Origin: Laceyella putida
GTDB lineage: Bacteria > Bacillota > Bacilli > Thermoactinomycetales > Thermoactinomycetaceae
Direction of reading: 5' to 3'
Length of the DNA: 64,000 nt
Assembly: GCF_042665195.1 (NCBI RefSeq)
Contig: NZ_JBHTBW010000003.1
Location: 1-64,000, forward strand
In this document: piece by piece, positions 1 to 8,084 of the stretch
How the letters are laid out: each line of letters begins with the position of its first letter
How positions within the stretch are numbered: the first letter of the stretch is position 1
Made by a program: the position numbers and the translations under genes
The notes under the pieces: model-generated
Seen by the model: only the letters and a program-made list of their open reading frames with translations
Told to the model about the DNA's origin: nothing
Databases searched by the model: none

Positions 1-2
1 TT

Positions 3-554
3 GCTTTTGTTGTTATGAACATTCTAACAGGAAATCATGATGGATTCACCAGACACGCCCTAGAATACCAAAAAAGAGGTGATCAATGTAAAGAAATTGT
101 TGCAAATACTCTAAATAAGCTCAAAGTAGGACGTCAACGTTGCGTTTATCCTTTGTTAATGATCTATGATGATGAGATTACAGTGGATTTTGAAGAAGAT
201 AACTTAGAAACAACATGTACAGTTCTTCTTGATCGATCAAATGAGTCCCTACCTTTCTATGTACACTTGGGCCATAAATACCATCTTCTTCGTTTAGCAG
301 CGCAGATGCTATTAGTAAAGGAGTTTTTACCTGAATGTAAAGTTCAAGGAAAGCTCCAGTATCGAAATCAAACGACCAATTTTTATTTTAATCGATCTGT
401 GATGAAAGAGTTAATTGAAGTAATCGGTAATATACATGAAAACAAGATTGATGGAATTATACCTAATTCTTATCGCTGTATGAACTGCAATTTTAATACC
501 AAATGTACAGAATTAACGCGAGAGGTGCGTGAAATGATTGAGCAAAGAACATAA
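3..554 (+). CDS. Cas4-like / PD-(D/E)XK nuclease, 5'-truncated by window edge
   Basis: The reading frame is open to the left edge of the window, and the first ATG (15) has no ribosome site, so this is probably the 3' part of a longer gene. The visible 183 codons end in a cysteine cluster, CMNCNF followed by TKC, at about residues 155-166. This resembles the C-terminal iron-sulfur-binding cysteines of Cas4/RecB-type nucleases. It is preceded by a helix (HKYHLLRLAAQMLL) and a strand (VQGKLQY) that match the Q-motif helix and following strand of that fold. The catalytic D and ExK motifs are not convincingly visible and may lie upstream. It overlaps the next gene by 16 nt, so the two are probably co-transcribed. 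Family membership is inferred from the C-terminal pattern only. Confidence 0.5.
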   Translation, partial: AFVVMNILTGNHDGFTRHALEYQKRGDQCKEIVANTLNKLKVGRQRCVYPLLMIYDDEITVDFEEDNLETTCTVLLDRSNESLPFYVHLGHKYHLLRLAAQMLLVKEFLPECKVQGKLQYRNQTTNFYFNRSVMKELIEVIGNIHENKIDGIIPNSYRCMNCNFNTKCTELTREVREMIEQRT

Positions 555-1275
555 TAAGGGAAAAGAGAGTGAAGAGGAAGTAATTTTAACACTTCTAAAT
601 AATACCTTAGAAAATATGAAGTATCTAAGGGAAAGCTCAAACCACGTCTCGCCAGAAAGCTTTTTTCCTCATCTTCGAGAAGTAGTGGATTTGATAGCCA
701 AACAACCGATGGCGCTTCAGGTGATAAAGGAGCGTCAAAAAAAGTTTTATGATATCCAATCAGCTGTAGAAACAAGCATTTTTTTAGATAAAAAGTTGAA
801 GCTACCGGATTCATCAGATGAAGAAGTTGTCTTTATTTTTGGGTTATTGAAGTATTTTACACTTGTATATAACCGATACTCAATATTTGATGCGATTTAT
901 CCATATAGAGAAAAGACACCAGAAGAATTAGAAGATGAGGAGAAGAGGATTCAACAATCGATATGGGAAACCACTCAAGAGGAAGAAGAATATGATCGAT
1001 TACAAAAGCTCCGTCGAAAGCGAATGCAAGAGAAAAATAGGAAATCATCATCAACTAACTTTATAAACGAAGTCCTGATCCCTTTTATCCGTATGATTGA
1101 GCGAGAATTAATGAAGGCAAAGTTAGAGCTAGAGACAAAAAGGGCTACAGGAGTTCACATAAATATTGAAGGGAATGTTGGAGATCATACCGTTATCGGT
1201 AATTTCGAAAATAGTAAAAGCACCATCAATAGCCATAATCAATCTAATTCCACAGATAACCCAGACGAAAGTTAA
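538..1275 (+). CDS. Unknown charged protein with GNVGDHTVIGN-type tail
   Basis: Unrecognised protein of 245 residues. The TTG start is preceded by GAGAGGTG and overlaps the upstream Cas4-like gene. The first 135 residues look helical. Residues about 127-165 are very rich in E, R and K and probably form a coiled coil. Near the C terminus (about 212-232) is HINIEGNVGDHTVIGN followed by an Asn/Ser-rich tail. Similar short G-N-V-x-x-x-x-V-I-G-N strings occur in bacterial conflict and effector-associated proteins, which is an association and not a function. There is no signal peptide or membrane segment. The overlap suggests it works with the nuclease-like protein. Confidence 0.55.
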   Translation: MSKEHNKGKESEEEVILTLLNNTLENMKYLRESSNHVSPESFFPHLREVVDLIAKQPMALQVIKERQKKFYDIQSAVETSIFLDKKLKLPDSSDEEVVFIFGLLKYFTLVYNRYSIFDAIYPYREKTPEELEDEEKRIQQSIWETTQEEEEYDRLQKLRRKRMQEKNRKSSSTNFINEVLIPFIRMIERELMKAKLELETKRATGVHINIEGNVGDHTVIGNFENSKSTINSHNQSNSTDNPDES

Positions 1276-1307
1276 TGAGGAACTACTGTGAAGTAAAGAT
1301 ATAATCC

Positions 1308-1877
1308 ATGTATACCCCTGCCCTGTTTGTTGGAATGACGGTGGGGGTGTTTTTGTTGCATAGAATCAGCGATACAGGGAAAATCATATTTCTACTTTTC
1401 ATTTTACAGATATCCTCCTTTTTTATATCATATATAATATGGGAAATTTATAAATTTGTATATACTATGAAAATATTAAGGAGAATTTTTATGTACTCCA
1501 ATAGAATGCGCTTGATCGCTTCATTATTCTCTTTAACTTGTTTAGGATTATATTCCTTATACTTAAGTGAATGGGATACTAGTTCAATTAATGTACAAAT
1601 CATTCTTTTTTATCTGGCCATTGCGTTGATACTCATTTATACCTATGGGCTTATCGCACACATGTTTATCCTATGGGTATTAAAGAGAATGAAAAAGCAA
1701 AAAATCTGGATAAGGGAAATTACTGAGCTTTTCCTGTATTTATTTTTCGGCCTTGTATTTGACTGTTTCATAGGGTTCATAGCAAATCGTTTTGTATTTA
1801 CAGGTATTGCAACCATTTCGTCCCTATCAGGTTATGCCATGCTTAAAATCCTGAGCTTTCACCGCAGTCGCAACTAG
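1308..1877 (+). CDS. Unknown multi-pass membrane protein
   Basis: Unrecognised protein of 189 residues with about five hydrophobic segments (roughly residues 5-20, 25-50, 65-85, 95-125 and 140-170), separated by basic loops such as KRMKKQK. It is therefore an integral membrane protein with positive loops probably facing the cytoplasm. It follows the charged protein by 32 nt and may be the third gene of one operon. The start is uncertain because no good ribosome site precedes the ATG at 1308. Codon use is AT-rich like its two left neighbours and unlike the core genes further right. Confidence 0.5.
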   Translation: MYTPALFVGMTVGVFLLHRISDTGKIIFLLFILQISSFFISYIIWEIYKFVYTMKILRRIFMYSNRMRLIASLFSLTCLGLYSLYLSEWDTSSINVQIILFYLAIALILIYTYGLIAHMFILWVLKRMKKQKIWIREITELFLYLFFGLVFDCFIGFIANRFVFTGIATISSLSGYAMLKILSFHRSRN

Positions 1878-1918
1878 CTAGTGAGCTCAGATGAGTTTCG
1901 GTACATTTTCGGAAAAAG

Positions 1919-2175
1919 AGCGACAATGATCAGGCAGAAGACATTGATAACAAACTCAAAACAGCATTATTGATTATCGATAAAGATTTTAAAGCAAAAC
2001 TCAATTATTCGCTTATTGTAGCCAGACCGAGAAATGTATTTGCGAATGAATATTTCTTGGTTAATCCTGTAGTCGAAATCTTAAGCCCTTAATGAAAGCT
2101 GTAGGCTTGGATGAGTTAGGTTTATACTATGCAGATTGGCTGGAAGAAATCATACCGACCGAAGTGAATGATTGA
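1919..2175 (+). pseudogene. Remnant of an unknown gene
   Basis: Two short open stretches lie head to tail. The first (1919-2092) reads as NKLKTALLIIDKDFK... and ends at a stop. The second starts with an overlapping ATG (2092) and reads MKAVGLDELGLYYADWLEEI to a stop at 2175. Both have protein-like composition, but neither has a ribosome site or forms a whole domain. The best reading is the decayed 3' part of a gene whose front is missing. The family is not recognised. Confidence 0.35.
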
Positions 2176-2260
2176 GGGGAACGTCCTGAAAAAAGTGCAT
2201 CAGAATTAAGTCATTAGCTTAGCATCGCCGTTTTTATATTGCTTCCACACCTTTAATATA

Positions 2261-2296
2261 AAAGCCCCATCCGATTAAGTATCGAAGGGGCTTTTT
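2261..2296 (+). terminator. Rho-independent terminator
   Basis: AAAGCCCC pairs with GGGGCTTT across a 19-base loop and is followed by TTT. It lies after the remnant at 1919-2175 and closes the leftmost operon. Confidence 0.6.
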
Positions 2297-2417
2297 ATGC
2301 TCTGGATTATTGGAAGGGCAACGTATCCTGCATCTCTGGTGGCTCGGGTTTTAGATCCGTCGAACCCAAGCGTGTGGGAATCTTTCCCACCGAAGTGGAT
2401 CATCATCAACTTTTGAT

Positions 2418-2587
2418 AAGGGGGACCGCCATCAAGGCGGACTTTATCATCTATTCGCAAGCCACCCCATCCCCATCCCGATCCTTTTTGGCATATCCCG
2501 GTTCACCCGTATAGATCGCTGCCGCTCCGGCTGCCGTGCTTCGAAACAGTTCGCGTAATAGAGGCAGGAGGGACGACTTTCGGTTGA
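2418..2587 (-). pseudogene. Broken partial copy of excalibur-domain gene end
   Basis: This 170-base stretch is a close copy of 6814-6987, which holds the C-terminal excalibur domain and terminator hairpin of the intact gene at 6847-7467. Read on the minus strand it still encodes YYANC and DRDGDGVACE with the stop codon. A one-base loss in the alanine-rich part (CGGCAGCC against CGGGCAGCC) breaks the frame, and a 4-base gap removes the KLD codons region. Nothing matching the coiled-coil front of the gene is present. The two copies point the same way and flank about 4.2 kb of AT-rich DNA. Confidence 0.85.
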
Positions 2588-2734
2588 CCTAAGGCTAAAT
2601 GAGAATCCGATAGCTATAGAATTTTAGCACTTATATTAACGATCATTTGCTTAGTTATATGGGTTCTAAGTAGGATACGGATTGGGTACCGGATCTAAAT
2701 TTCAGAAGAAAATCATGGTAAAGGAGAAGTAAAG

Positions 2735-3139
2735 ATGAGTGAGTGGCGATTAGAAATTTTAAAACATGAGGGGAAAGAAGTGATATTAAATCCAACATGG
2801 GATCAAATAACATCAGCTCTAAATAAAATGGACGGATATGATACCCTTGACAATATACTATTGATATCAAATGAAAGTGGCCATTTTACAATTACTGGGG
2901 GGAATAGGGTAAAAGGAAAAAGGGTATATCATGTTTTTTCTATGGATAGTGAAGGAGCAGACGCAAATTTGGTAAATCCCTCGGTATCTAAGTCAAATAA
3001 AGAGTACTTACAAATCACAGTTCAGAGAGTAGGTTTTGAGTTGCTTAAAAAATATCTTGTTGAATATGGTGACATGATTAAAGCAGTTAAACACTTTTTT
3101 GAAACAGGAGAACTTACAGGAGATCAAGAATGGGAATAA
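2735..3139 (+). CDS. Imm1-family immunity protein, orphan
   Basis: Small soluble protein of 134 residues with the layout of the Imm1 immunity family. The front has NPTWDQITSALNKMDG, followed by a strand region ending in GHFTITGGN. The C terminus reads AVKHFFETGELTGDQEWE, matching the A-x-x-x-F-x-x-x-G-E-L...W-E ending typical of Imm1. Such proteins neutralise contact-dependent or polymorphic toxins of sister cells. AAAGGAG stands 9 bases before the ATG. No toxin gene is seen on either side, so it may be an orphan kept as protection against neighbours. A terminator follows at 3191. Confidence 0.7.
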   Translation: MSEWRLEILKHEGKEVILNPTWDQITSALNKMDGYDTLDNILLISNESGHFTITGGNRVKGKRVYHVFSMDSEGADANLVNPSVSKSNKEYLQITVQRVGFELLKKYLVEYGDMIKAVKHFFETGELTGDQEWE

Positions 3140-3190
3140 GTAACAACGAAGAATTGGGGAAGATATCTTCACCCCGTTTAGTATTGCTAA

Positions 3191-3220
3191 GGGCCATCAT
3201 CAAAGATGGCTCTTTATTTT
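3191..3220 (+). terminator. Rho-independent terminator after Imm1 gene
   Basis: GGCCATC pairs with GATGGCT around ATCAAA and is followed by CTTTATTTT. It ends the Imm1 transcript and separates it from the membrane-protein operon. Confidence 0.75.
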
Positions 3221-3458
3221 GCTTAATATTTTTGTTCGAGTAATGTTCAATGAAAATTAGCAGGATGTAGCCGATATGAAGTTCATTTTTACCAGGAATT
3301 GGGCGGAGACGCCGCTTGACCACATTTTGACCACACACTACTGATCACTAGGGTAAATCAGATGAGATATGGCATTGCGAAGAATCCCGATTTCATGCGG
3401 ACATTTCAACTATAGTACATTAAAATTCACTAGTATTATTGGGCGATACTTCATTTAA
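3221..3458. other. Gap upstream of the membrane operon, no precursor gene seen
   Basis: No hydrophobic small ORF with a ribosome site was found here on either strand. The only reading on the plus strand is a 17-codon string (MRYGIAKNPDF..., 3372-3425) without a good Shine-Dalgarno site. This matters because circular-bacteriocin operons normally carry their precursor gene just before the large membrane-protein gene. Confidence 0.5.
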
Positions 3459-5249
3459 ATGAAAAAACTGAAACACATTATAAACTCATTAGAAAAACTT
3501 TTGCAAAGATCATTCATTATTATTATAAGAGGTTTTGCGCAAAACTTTTTAGTAGAGGTTTTAGAAAAAGGAATACTTAGCAGATTTAATATTGATGTCA
3601 AAAAACATTTCATCTTCGTCTTAGCTGTGATGTTTATTCTGGAATGTTTGGTTCTAATATCCATTTCTAGTTTAGCCACCAGTAAATTAAAAGAGCTGTT
3701 TTCCTTGCAATCTGTCGTTTATTATTATTATGCGTATGTATTTATTTCCATTGGACTTTTACCGATTATCGCGCGGACTTATAAATTGATTACGCCATTA
3801 GATAGACAATTATTGTATAGATCGCCCCTTCGAAATAGAGATATCTATTTATTACTTTGGATAAATGATTTTATTAACAATAGTTCTGTGATTCTTTATT
3901 CCTTGAGTATAGGTATTGGAATAAGCTTTCATATACCGCATTCAAAATCCCTATTTTTTTTGATTACTACTTGTTTAATCATCCTAAGTTCTATGATTTC
4001 TTATGCTTTGCAGATCATCTTTATCTCGCTTAGAGTAAACATGATTAAAAAGGGATACGGTATTGGAGCTTTTATTATATCTTTAATGATTGGTTTATGT
4101 ACACTTTGTTTCAGTATTGTTCTTTCTAAATTGATACTTAATCTTTCAATTCCCACTTTTTCTATGATTTTAAATAATGTTCATAAAAAAGCGGCTTTCA
4201 ATTGGGTTGATTTCATGTCTATATTTTATAAATCTATGATGACAGTAGACCGATTTATGAAAATGATGATGGATGATTGGATGATCAATGCAATAGCAAC
4301 AAGAATGTTATTCGGTTCACTTCACAAATCCGATTTATTCGCATTATCCATCACATTCATCACATTACTACTCATATTCATCATGTCATTTAAAAAAGCG
4401 GGCTTTTGGTACCGTCAATTTTTGGATATGCCCGAATCTGACGTTGCAAAAGGATATATTTCTTATTATGGGGGGGTTTTGCAAAAACTGAATAGAAATC
4501 CCCTTGTACGAGTACAAATAAAAAAGCTTTTTAGGGATAATGAACAGTTATCTATGCATTATACCTTCTTTTTTATCGATTTTAGCGTTTGGATGTTTAC
4601 GGGTTTTGCGATTTCTATTGCGTCTTTTAAGCATGCGTCTGCGTTGCTGAGTTTGTTTGGTACTTGTTTCGTCATCAACGCAATAACCAGAGATGGATTT
4701 TCATCAGGAGTTGATCTGTTTCCAGGGCATTTAAAATTTGATGCGGATGGCAAATCTGTACGATTGTTTCGTCTTTCAGGAGGCTCTTTGTCCCAATTGT
4801 ATCAATCAAAGATAAAAACACAGCGTTTATTAGGCTTACATGAATCGATTTTAGGCCTGTTGATCGTAATCATGATTTTAAGGGTAAATTTTTACTCCCT
4901 GCTATTTTCGGGCTTGATTTTTCTACTAAATTATTTGGTTATTCCTCATTTATCAACTTTACCTTCTTATTTGAGTCCTCATTATAAACGACAACACTAT
5001 ACGGAGGCGGAAATCTATAAGGAGCAAGAGTTGTTGGACAATACTATTTTCGGCAGAGCAAGACAATTATTAACTCTTGCCATTGTTGTTCCATTCATCA
5101 TCGAATATTTTGCCAAGATAAGCATGAACACGTTTTGCATGATGTATGCTTCGTGGGTTGTCATTTTAATCTTGTTTGTGAGTTTAATGATACGTATGAC
5201 TGTTAATAAAACAACTCGACGTTTGGATCGGAGCGATCTTGTAGCATGA
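3459..5249 (+). CDS. Large multi-pass membrane protein, circular-bacteriocin B-type (putative)
   Basis: Protein of 596 residues with about ten to twelve hydrophobic segments spread over the whole length (for example near 48-70, 85-103, 130-180, 200-225, 295-312, 365-400, 460-490 and 545-580). It overlaps the DUF95 gene by 4 nt and is followed by an ABC ATPase and a tiny membrane protein. This order and these sizes match the large membrane protein (As-48B / CclB type) of circular bacteriocin clusters, thought to act in maturation or secretion. Family membership is inferred mainly from the neighbours. No clear ribosome site precedes the ATG and an in-frame stop sits directly before it. An ABC-2-type permease for another substrate is the alternative. 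Confidence 0.6.
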   Translation: MKKLKHIINSLEKLLQRSFIIIIRGFAQNFLVEVLEKGILSRFNIDVKKHFIFVLAVMFILECLVLISISSLATSKLKELFSLQSVVYYYYAYVFISIGLLPIIARTYKLITPLDRQLLYRSPLRNRDIYLLLWINDFINNSSVILYSLSIGIGISFHIPHSKSLFFLITTCLIILSSMISYALQIIFISLRVNMIKKGYGIGAFIISLMIGLCTLCFSIVLSKLILNLSIPTFSMILNNVHKKAAFNWVDFMSIFYKSMMTVDRFMKMMMDDWMINAIATRMLFGSLHKSDLFALSITFITLLLIFIMSFKKAGFWYRQFLDMPESDVAKGYISYYGGVLQKLNRNPLVRVQIKKLFRDNEQLSMHYTFFFIDFSVWMFTGFAISIASFKHASALLSLFGTCFVINAITRDGFSSGVDLFPGHLKFDADGKSVRLFRLSGGSLSQLYQSKIKTQRLLGLHESILGLLIVIMILRVNFYSLLFSGLIFLLNYLVIPHLSTLPSYLSPHYKRQHYTEAEIYKEQELLDNTIFGRARQLLTLAIVVPFIIEYFAKISMNTFCMMYASWVVILILFVSLMIRMTVNKTTRRLDRSDLVA

Positions 5250-5767
5250 TGATATTCAATATAAAAAAATATCTTATCGTTTCTAGTGCCATATACTTCG
5301 GATCACTTTTGTTGGGGTGTTTGTTGTATATTACCGTTCCATTTAATCTAGGGAAAATTAAGGTTGTAAATCAAACCGCCTGGTTTGAGTATGTCATGCA
5401 CAATGGTTCACTCAATCTAGTTCTGATATTTGGATTTTTGACGTTTTGTGTTGTATCTGTGGTTCTCCTTTTGTTTAATGGAGTAATCATTGGATATATG
5501 GTGGCGCATGCTGCCAAATATGGCATGTTTTTAAAATTCTTTTTCCTATTGGCTCCTCATGGCATAGCTGAAATACCTGCTATGCTTTTGGCCAGTTCGA
5601 TCTCTTTTACGACGCTGTCTTACTTACGAAAGCAATTAAGACAGAGGCAAAAAATAAGTTTTAAATACTTATCTTTAAACGTTTTTAAGTATTCCGTTAT
5701 AGTCGCCATTCTTACATTGATTGCCGGAATTATTGAATCAAATGTCACCATAAACATTTCATCATAG
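5246..5767 (+). CDS. SpoIIM / DUF95 family membrane protein
   Basis: Protein of 173 residues with five likely membrane segments. The loop LLAPHGIAEIPAMLLA (about 111-126) is the hallmark of the SpoIIM/DUF95 family (PHGxxExPA). Members of this size occur in circular bacteriocin operons (As-48C, CclC, GarC types), where they are needed for production and partly for self-protection, and also in other SpoIIM-ABC systems unrelated to sporulation. It starts inside the end of the preceding gene (ATGA overlap), so translation is coupled. The ATPase starts 11 nt after its stop. Confidence 0.8.
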   Translation: MMIFNIKKYLIVSSAIYFGSLLLGCLLYITVPFNLGKIKVVNQTAWFEYVMHNGSLNLVLIFGFLTFCVVSVVLLLFNGVIIGYMVAHAAKYGMFLKFFFLLAPHGIAEIPAMLLASSISFTTLSYLRKQLRQRQKISFKYLSLNVFKYSVIVAILTLIAGIIESNVTINISS

Positions 5768-5778
5768 GTGTGATAGCG

Positions 5779-6495
5779 ATGCTGTTAGAAGTGAAGGAGT
5801 TATATAAAAAATTTGGCAGTAAGGCAGTTATAGAAAATTTGAATCTACATTTACATAGTAACGAAATAGTTGCTTTGATGGGACAGAATGGAGTTGGAAA
5901 AACAACTCTTCTTAACATCCTTACAGGATTGATATACCCTGACTCAGGTGATGTAACGATCGAGGGGAAAAATCTCTTTAATCAAGTAGAAATAAGAAAA
6001 CAAATCGGATATATTCCCGTAGATGGATTTTTCTATGACCATTTAAACGCATATGAAAATCTAGAGATGGTTGCTTGTTTATATGGAGTAAAACCTAAAA
6101 AAACCGATATAGAACAACTATTAGAACAAGTTGGTCTTTATCCAGAAGATGCAAAGAGACCGACTGGAACATACTCTTCAGGGATGAAACAAAAGTTAAA
6201 CTTTGCAAGCGGAATGATTCATCAGCCTAAGCTATTGGTCTTAGACGAACCATTTAATGCTTTGGATCCCCAAACCACTTCTATTTTCAAAAACTTATTA
6301 AAGGATTTTGTTAATAAGGGTAAAGGGATTTTATTTACGAGCCATTTGCCCGAAACGATTCTGCAATTAGCAGACCGGGTTGTCGTCATGAGTAATAAGA
6401 AAATAGAAAGTGAGTTAACGTTAGAGAAGTCACTTAGAGTGGAGCAATTATTAAATTGGTTTAATAGTGCTATTAATATAGGGGGATATCAATGA
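5779..6495 (+). CDS. ABC transporter ATP-binding protein of the DUF95 operon
   Basis: Soluble ABC ATPase of 238 residues. Walker A is GQNGVGKTT (about 35-43), the signature is YSSGMKQK (about 133-140), Walker B is LLVLDEP (about 153-159), and the switch histidine is in TSHLPE. The ATG at 5779 is preferred over the in-frame GTG at 5770 because AGGTG lies 8 bases before it. It presumably powers the two membrane proteins upstream and corresponds to As-48D/CclT in circular bacteriocin systems, which export or clear the peptide. Its last codons overlap the start of the next gene. Confidence 0.85.
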   Translation: MLLEVKELYKKFGSKAVIENLNLHLHSNEIVALMGQNGVGKTTLLNILTGLIYPDSGDVTIEGKNLFNQVEIRKQIGYIPVDGFFYDHLNAYENLEMVACLYGVKPKKTDIEQLLEQVGLYPEDAKRPTGTYSSGMKQKLNFASGMIHQPKLLVLDEPFNALDPQTTSIFKNLLKDFVNKGKGILFTSHLPETILQLADRVVVMSNKKIESELTLEKSLRVEQLLNWFNSAINIGGYQ

Positions 6496-6692
6496 GTAGC
6501 GAAAAACAAACTTTTCTTCAGTTGCTTATGAAAGAATTGACGAATGCTACTGTATTATTTCCACTGTTATTCGGTTTGATTGTTTCTTGTTTCTTATTTG
6601 GGTTCGATTGGAGAATCATTGCGATGTTTATCGGGGCTCCATTGGTTTGGTTTCTTATTATTTATTTAATAAAACAAAATAAAAGGGACTGA
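6492..6692 (+). CDS. Small two-helix membrane protein, candidate immunity protein
   Basis: Protein of 66 residues with two hydrophobic helices (about 20-35 and 39-58) and a basic tail (KQNKRD), preceded by GGGGGATATCA. It overlaps the ATPase gene by 4 nt and is the last gene of the operon. Circular bacteriocin clusters end with a cationic, hydrophobic immunity protein of this size (As-48D1, CclI), so that role is proposed from size, charge and position. No sequence signature proves it. Confidence 0.6.
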   Translation: MSSEKQTFLQLLMKELTNATVLFPLLFGLIVSCFLFGFDWRIIAMFIGAPLVWFLIIYLIKQNKRD

Positions 6693-6846
6693 TGTAGCAC
6701 CTTAAAATCCTCTATACCCAAAATGTGGGATTTCGGATGGATATGGGATGATTCGGGAACGGCGAAGCAAGCAGAAAAGTCGCACAAGCCGTGGAGCGTG
6801 ATTTTGCGTGGACAAGGGGGACCGCCATCAAGGCGGTCTTAGTCAT
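6693..6846. other. Gap with repeat boundary and hairpin
   Basis: The gap ends in the 174-base segment (from 6814) that is repeated at 2418. GACCGCC-ATCAA-GGCGGTC (6820-6838) is a hairpin that probably terminates the minus-strand excalibur gene, although no clear T run follows it. A 39-codon plus-strand string beginning MWDFGWIWDDSG (about 6724) has no ribosome site and is not called. Confidence 0.5.
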
Positions 6847-7467
6847 CTATTCGCAAGCAACCCCATCTCCATCCCGATCCAGCTTTTTGGCATATCCCGG
6901 CTCACCCGCATAGATCGGTGCCGCCCCGGCTGCCCGCGCTTCGGAACAGTTCGCGTAATAGACGGAGGAAGAACGGCTTTCGGTTGAAGGGGAGTCATTG
7001 CTTGAAGAAGAGGAGCTGCTGCTGGTTGTGGTTTGCTGTTTTTTCTCTTCTTCAGCGGCTTTCAGTTCGTTTTCCTTTTTGGTGATTTCTTCTTGCAACT
7101 TCTTCTTTTCTTCCTCGCAAGCTTTCAATTTCGCTTCGAGATCCTGCTTGCTCTTTTTCAATTCTTCATTCTGCTGTTGCAGTTGTTTCAGTTGCTTCAG
7201 TTGTTCATTGTTTTTAGCCAATTGCTTCTTTGCTTTATCCAGTTCCGCTTCGATTTCGGCTTTGGCCGTGTCCTCGACGGGTTGCGGTTGGCTTGGGGCA
7301 AGAATGCCGATCAGGATGAAACAGAGAACGAATAAGGCGGCGTTCCAAACACGTTTCCCCAGATCGACTTGCTTGTAGGCGATTTTTTTATGTAGTGGAG
7401 TCGGATAAATGATGCCGACCAGAGCGAACAGCAAAAGCAGCGTGAGAAGTACGATGATAGCTGACAT
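6847..7467 (-). CDS. Membrane-anchored coiled-coil protein with excalibur domain
   Basis: Protein of 206 residues. Two hydrophobic segments at the front (about 3-21 and 43-60) anchor it. Residues about 75-145 form a long coiled coil rich in E, K and Q. A serine-rich linker follows, then a C-terminal excalibur domain (about 168-206) with YYANC, a second Cys at the end and the calcium-loop string DRDGDGVACE. Excalibur domains bind calcium outside the cell. The coiled coil may act as a spacer through the wall. The last part of the gene is duplicated, with a frameshift, at 2418-2587. The precise role is unknown. Confidence 0.8.
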   Translation of the reverse strand: MSAIIVLLTLLLLFALVGIIYPTPLHKKIAYKQVDLGKRVWNAALFVLCFILIGILAPSQPQPVEDTAKAEIEAELDKAKKQLAKNNEQLKQLKQLQQQNEELKKSKQDLEAKLKACEEEKKKLQEEITKKENELKAAEEEKKQQTTTSSSSSSSSNDSPSTESRSSSVYYANCSEARAAGAAPIYAGEPGYAKKLDRDGDGVACE

Positions 7468-7802
7468 GGGTCAGGTTGCCTCCTTTGTGTGAATGAAAGG
7501 TTCTAGCATGAAGGTGAAGTAGGAGAGGTTATTGTTTTTGGGTATCATGCAAAATTGCGATAGAAAACACCATGAAAAGGATATCATCAATTTTTGTATT
7601 ATACAATATTGTTTTTATTATAAATAAATATATTGTTTTATTGTTGTGATTGTTGGTCCCAGCACATATCGGAAATCAACAGACCGTGAATTGTCTTTTA
7701 TCTAAAAATTGTGGTATTTTACCCAAACACGGTAACCTTCCCCCGTCTTTTTTTGGTGCTACACTTGATTTGTGACAAAACATCAAGACAGGGAGTTAAC
7801 AA
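7468..7802. other. AT-rich divergent promoter region
   Basis: This gap separates the excalibur gene (minus) and the decayed secreted-protein gene (plus). It is very AT-rich around 7590-7650. No repeat, RNA fold or ORF was recognised. GGCAACC and GGAGG sequences just right of 7467 form the excalibur gene's ribosome site. Confidence 0.4.
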
Positions 7803-8084
7803 ATGAGTATGAAAGCGCATTCATTTCAGCTACGTCTGCTTTGGCTCTCTCGGCCGCGGCCAGTCTGGTTGTGGCCAGTCCGATCGCCAGTGCGGCCATG
7901 CCGTGGGGCTGTACAGGGTCGGCATGATGTCGGCCTGCGGGACTATGCCAAGCGGTGCGTGGTCAGGTTGGGGACGGCGGTGGACGTGAACGCGCTTGCC
8001 CATCAACCGCGGTACCGTGACCGAAAACCCTGCGCCGCCTGCACTCCGGCCGGCTTCCTTCGGGACTTTCGTTGCGGGCAATGG
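7803..8084 (+). pseudogene. Frameshifted gene for a small secreted protein
   Basis: A good start (ATG at 7803 or 7809 with GGGAG 8 bases upstream) opens a frame that is soon wrong. In the neighbouring frame the DNA encodes a clear signal peptide, SATSALALSAAASLVV, then ASPIASAA and MPWGCTGSA. Adding one A to the AAAG at 7812-7815 would restore MSMKSAFISATSALALS in one piece. A stop or second shift follows near 7924, and a strong terminator closes the unit at 8085. The base composition is much richer in G and C than the surroundings. The product is unknown; a single-base sequencing error cannot be excluded. Confidence 0.4.

Noticed and set aside
3372..3425. 17-codon ORF (MRYGIAKNPDF...) as the missing bacteriocin precursor
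   Set aside because: It is too short and not hydrophobic, unlike circular-bacteriocin precursors, and has no ribosome site.
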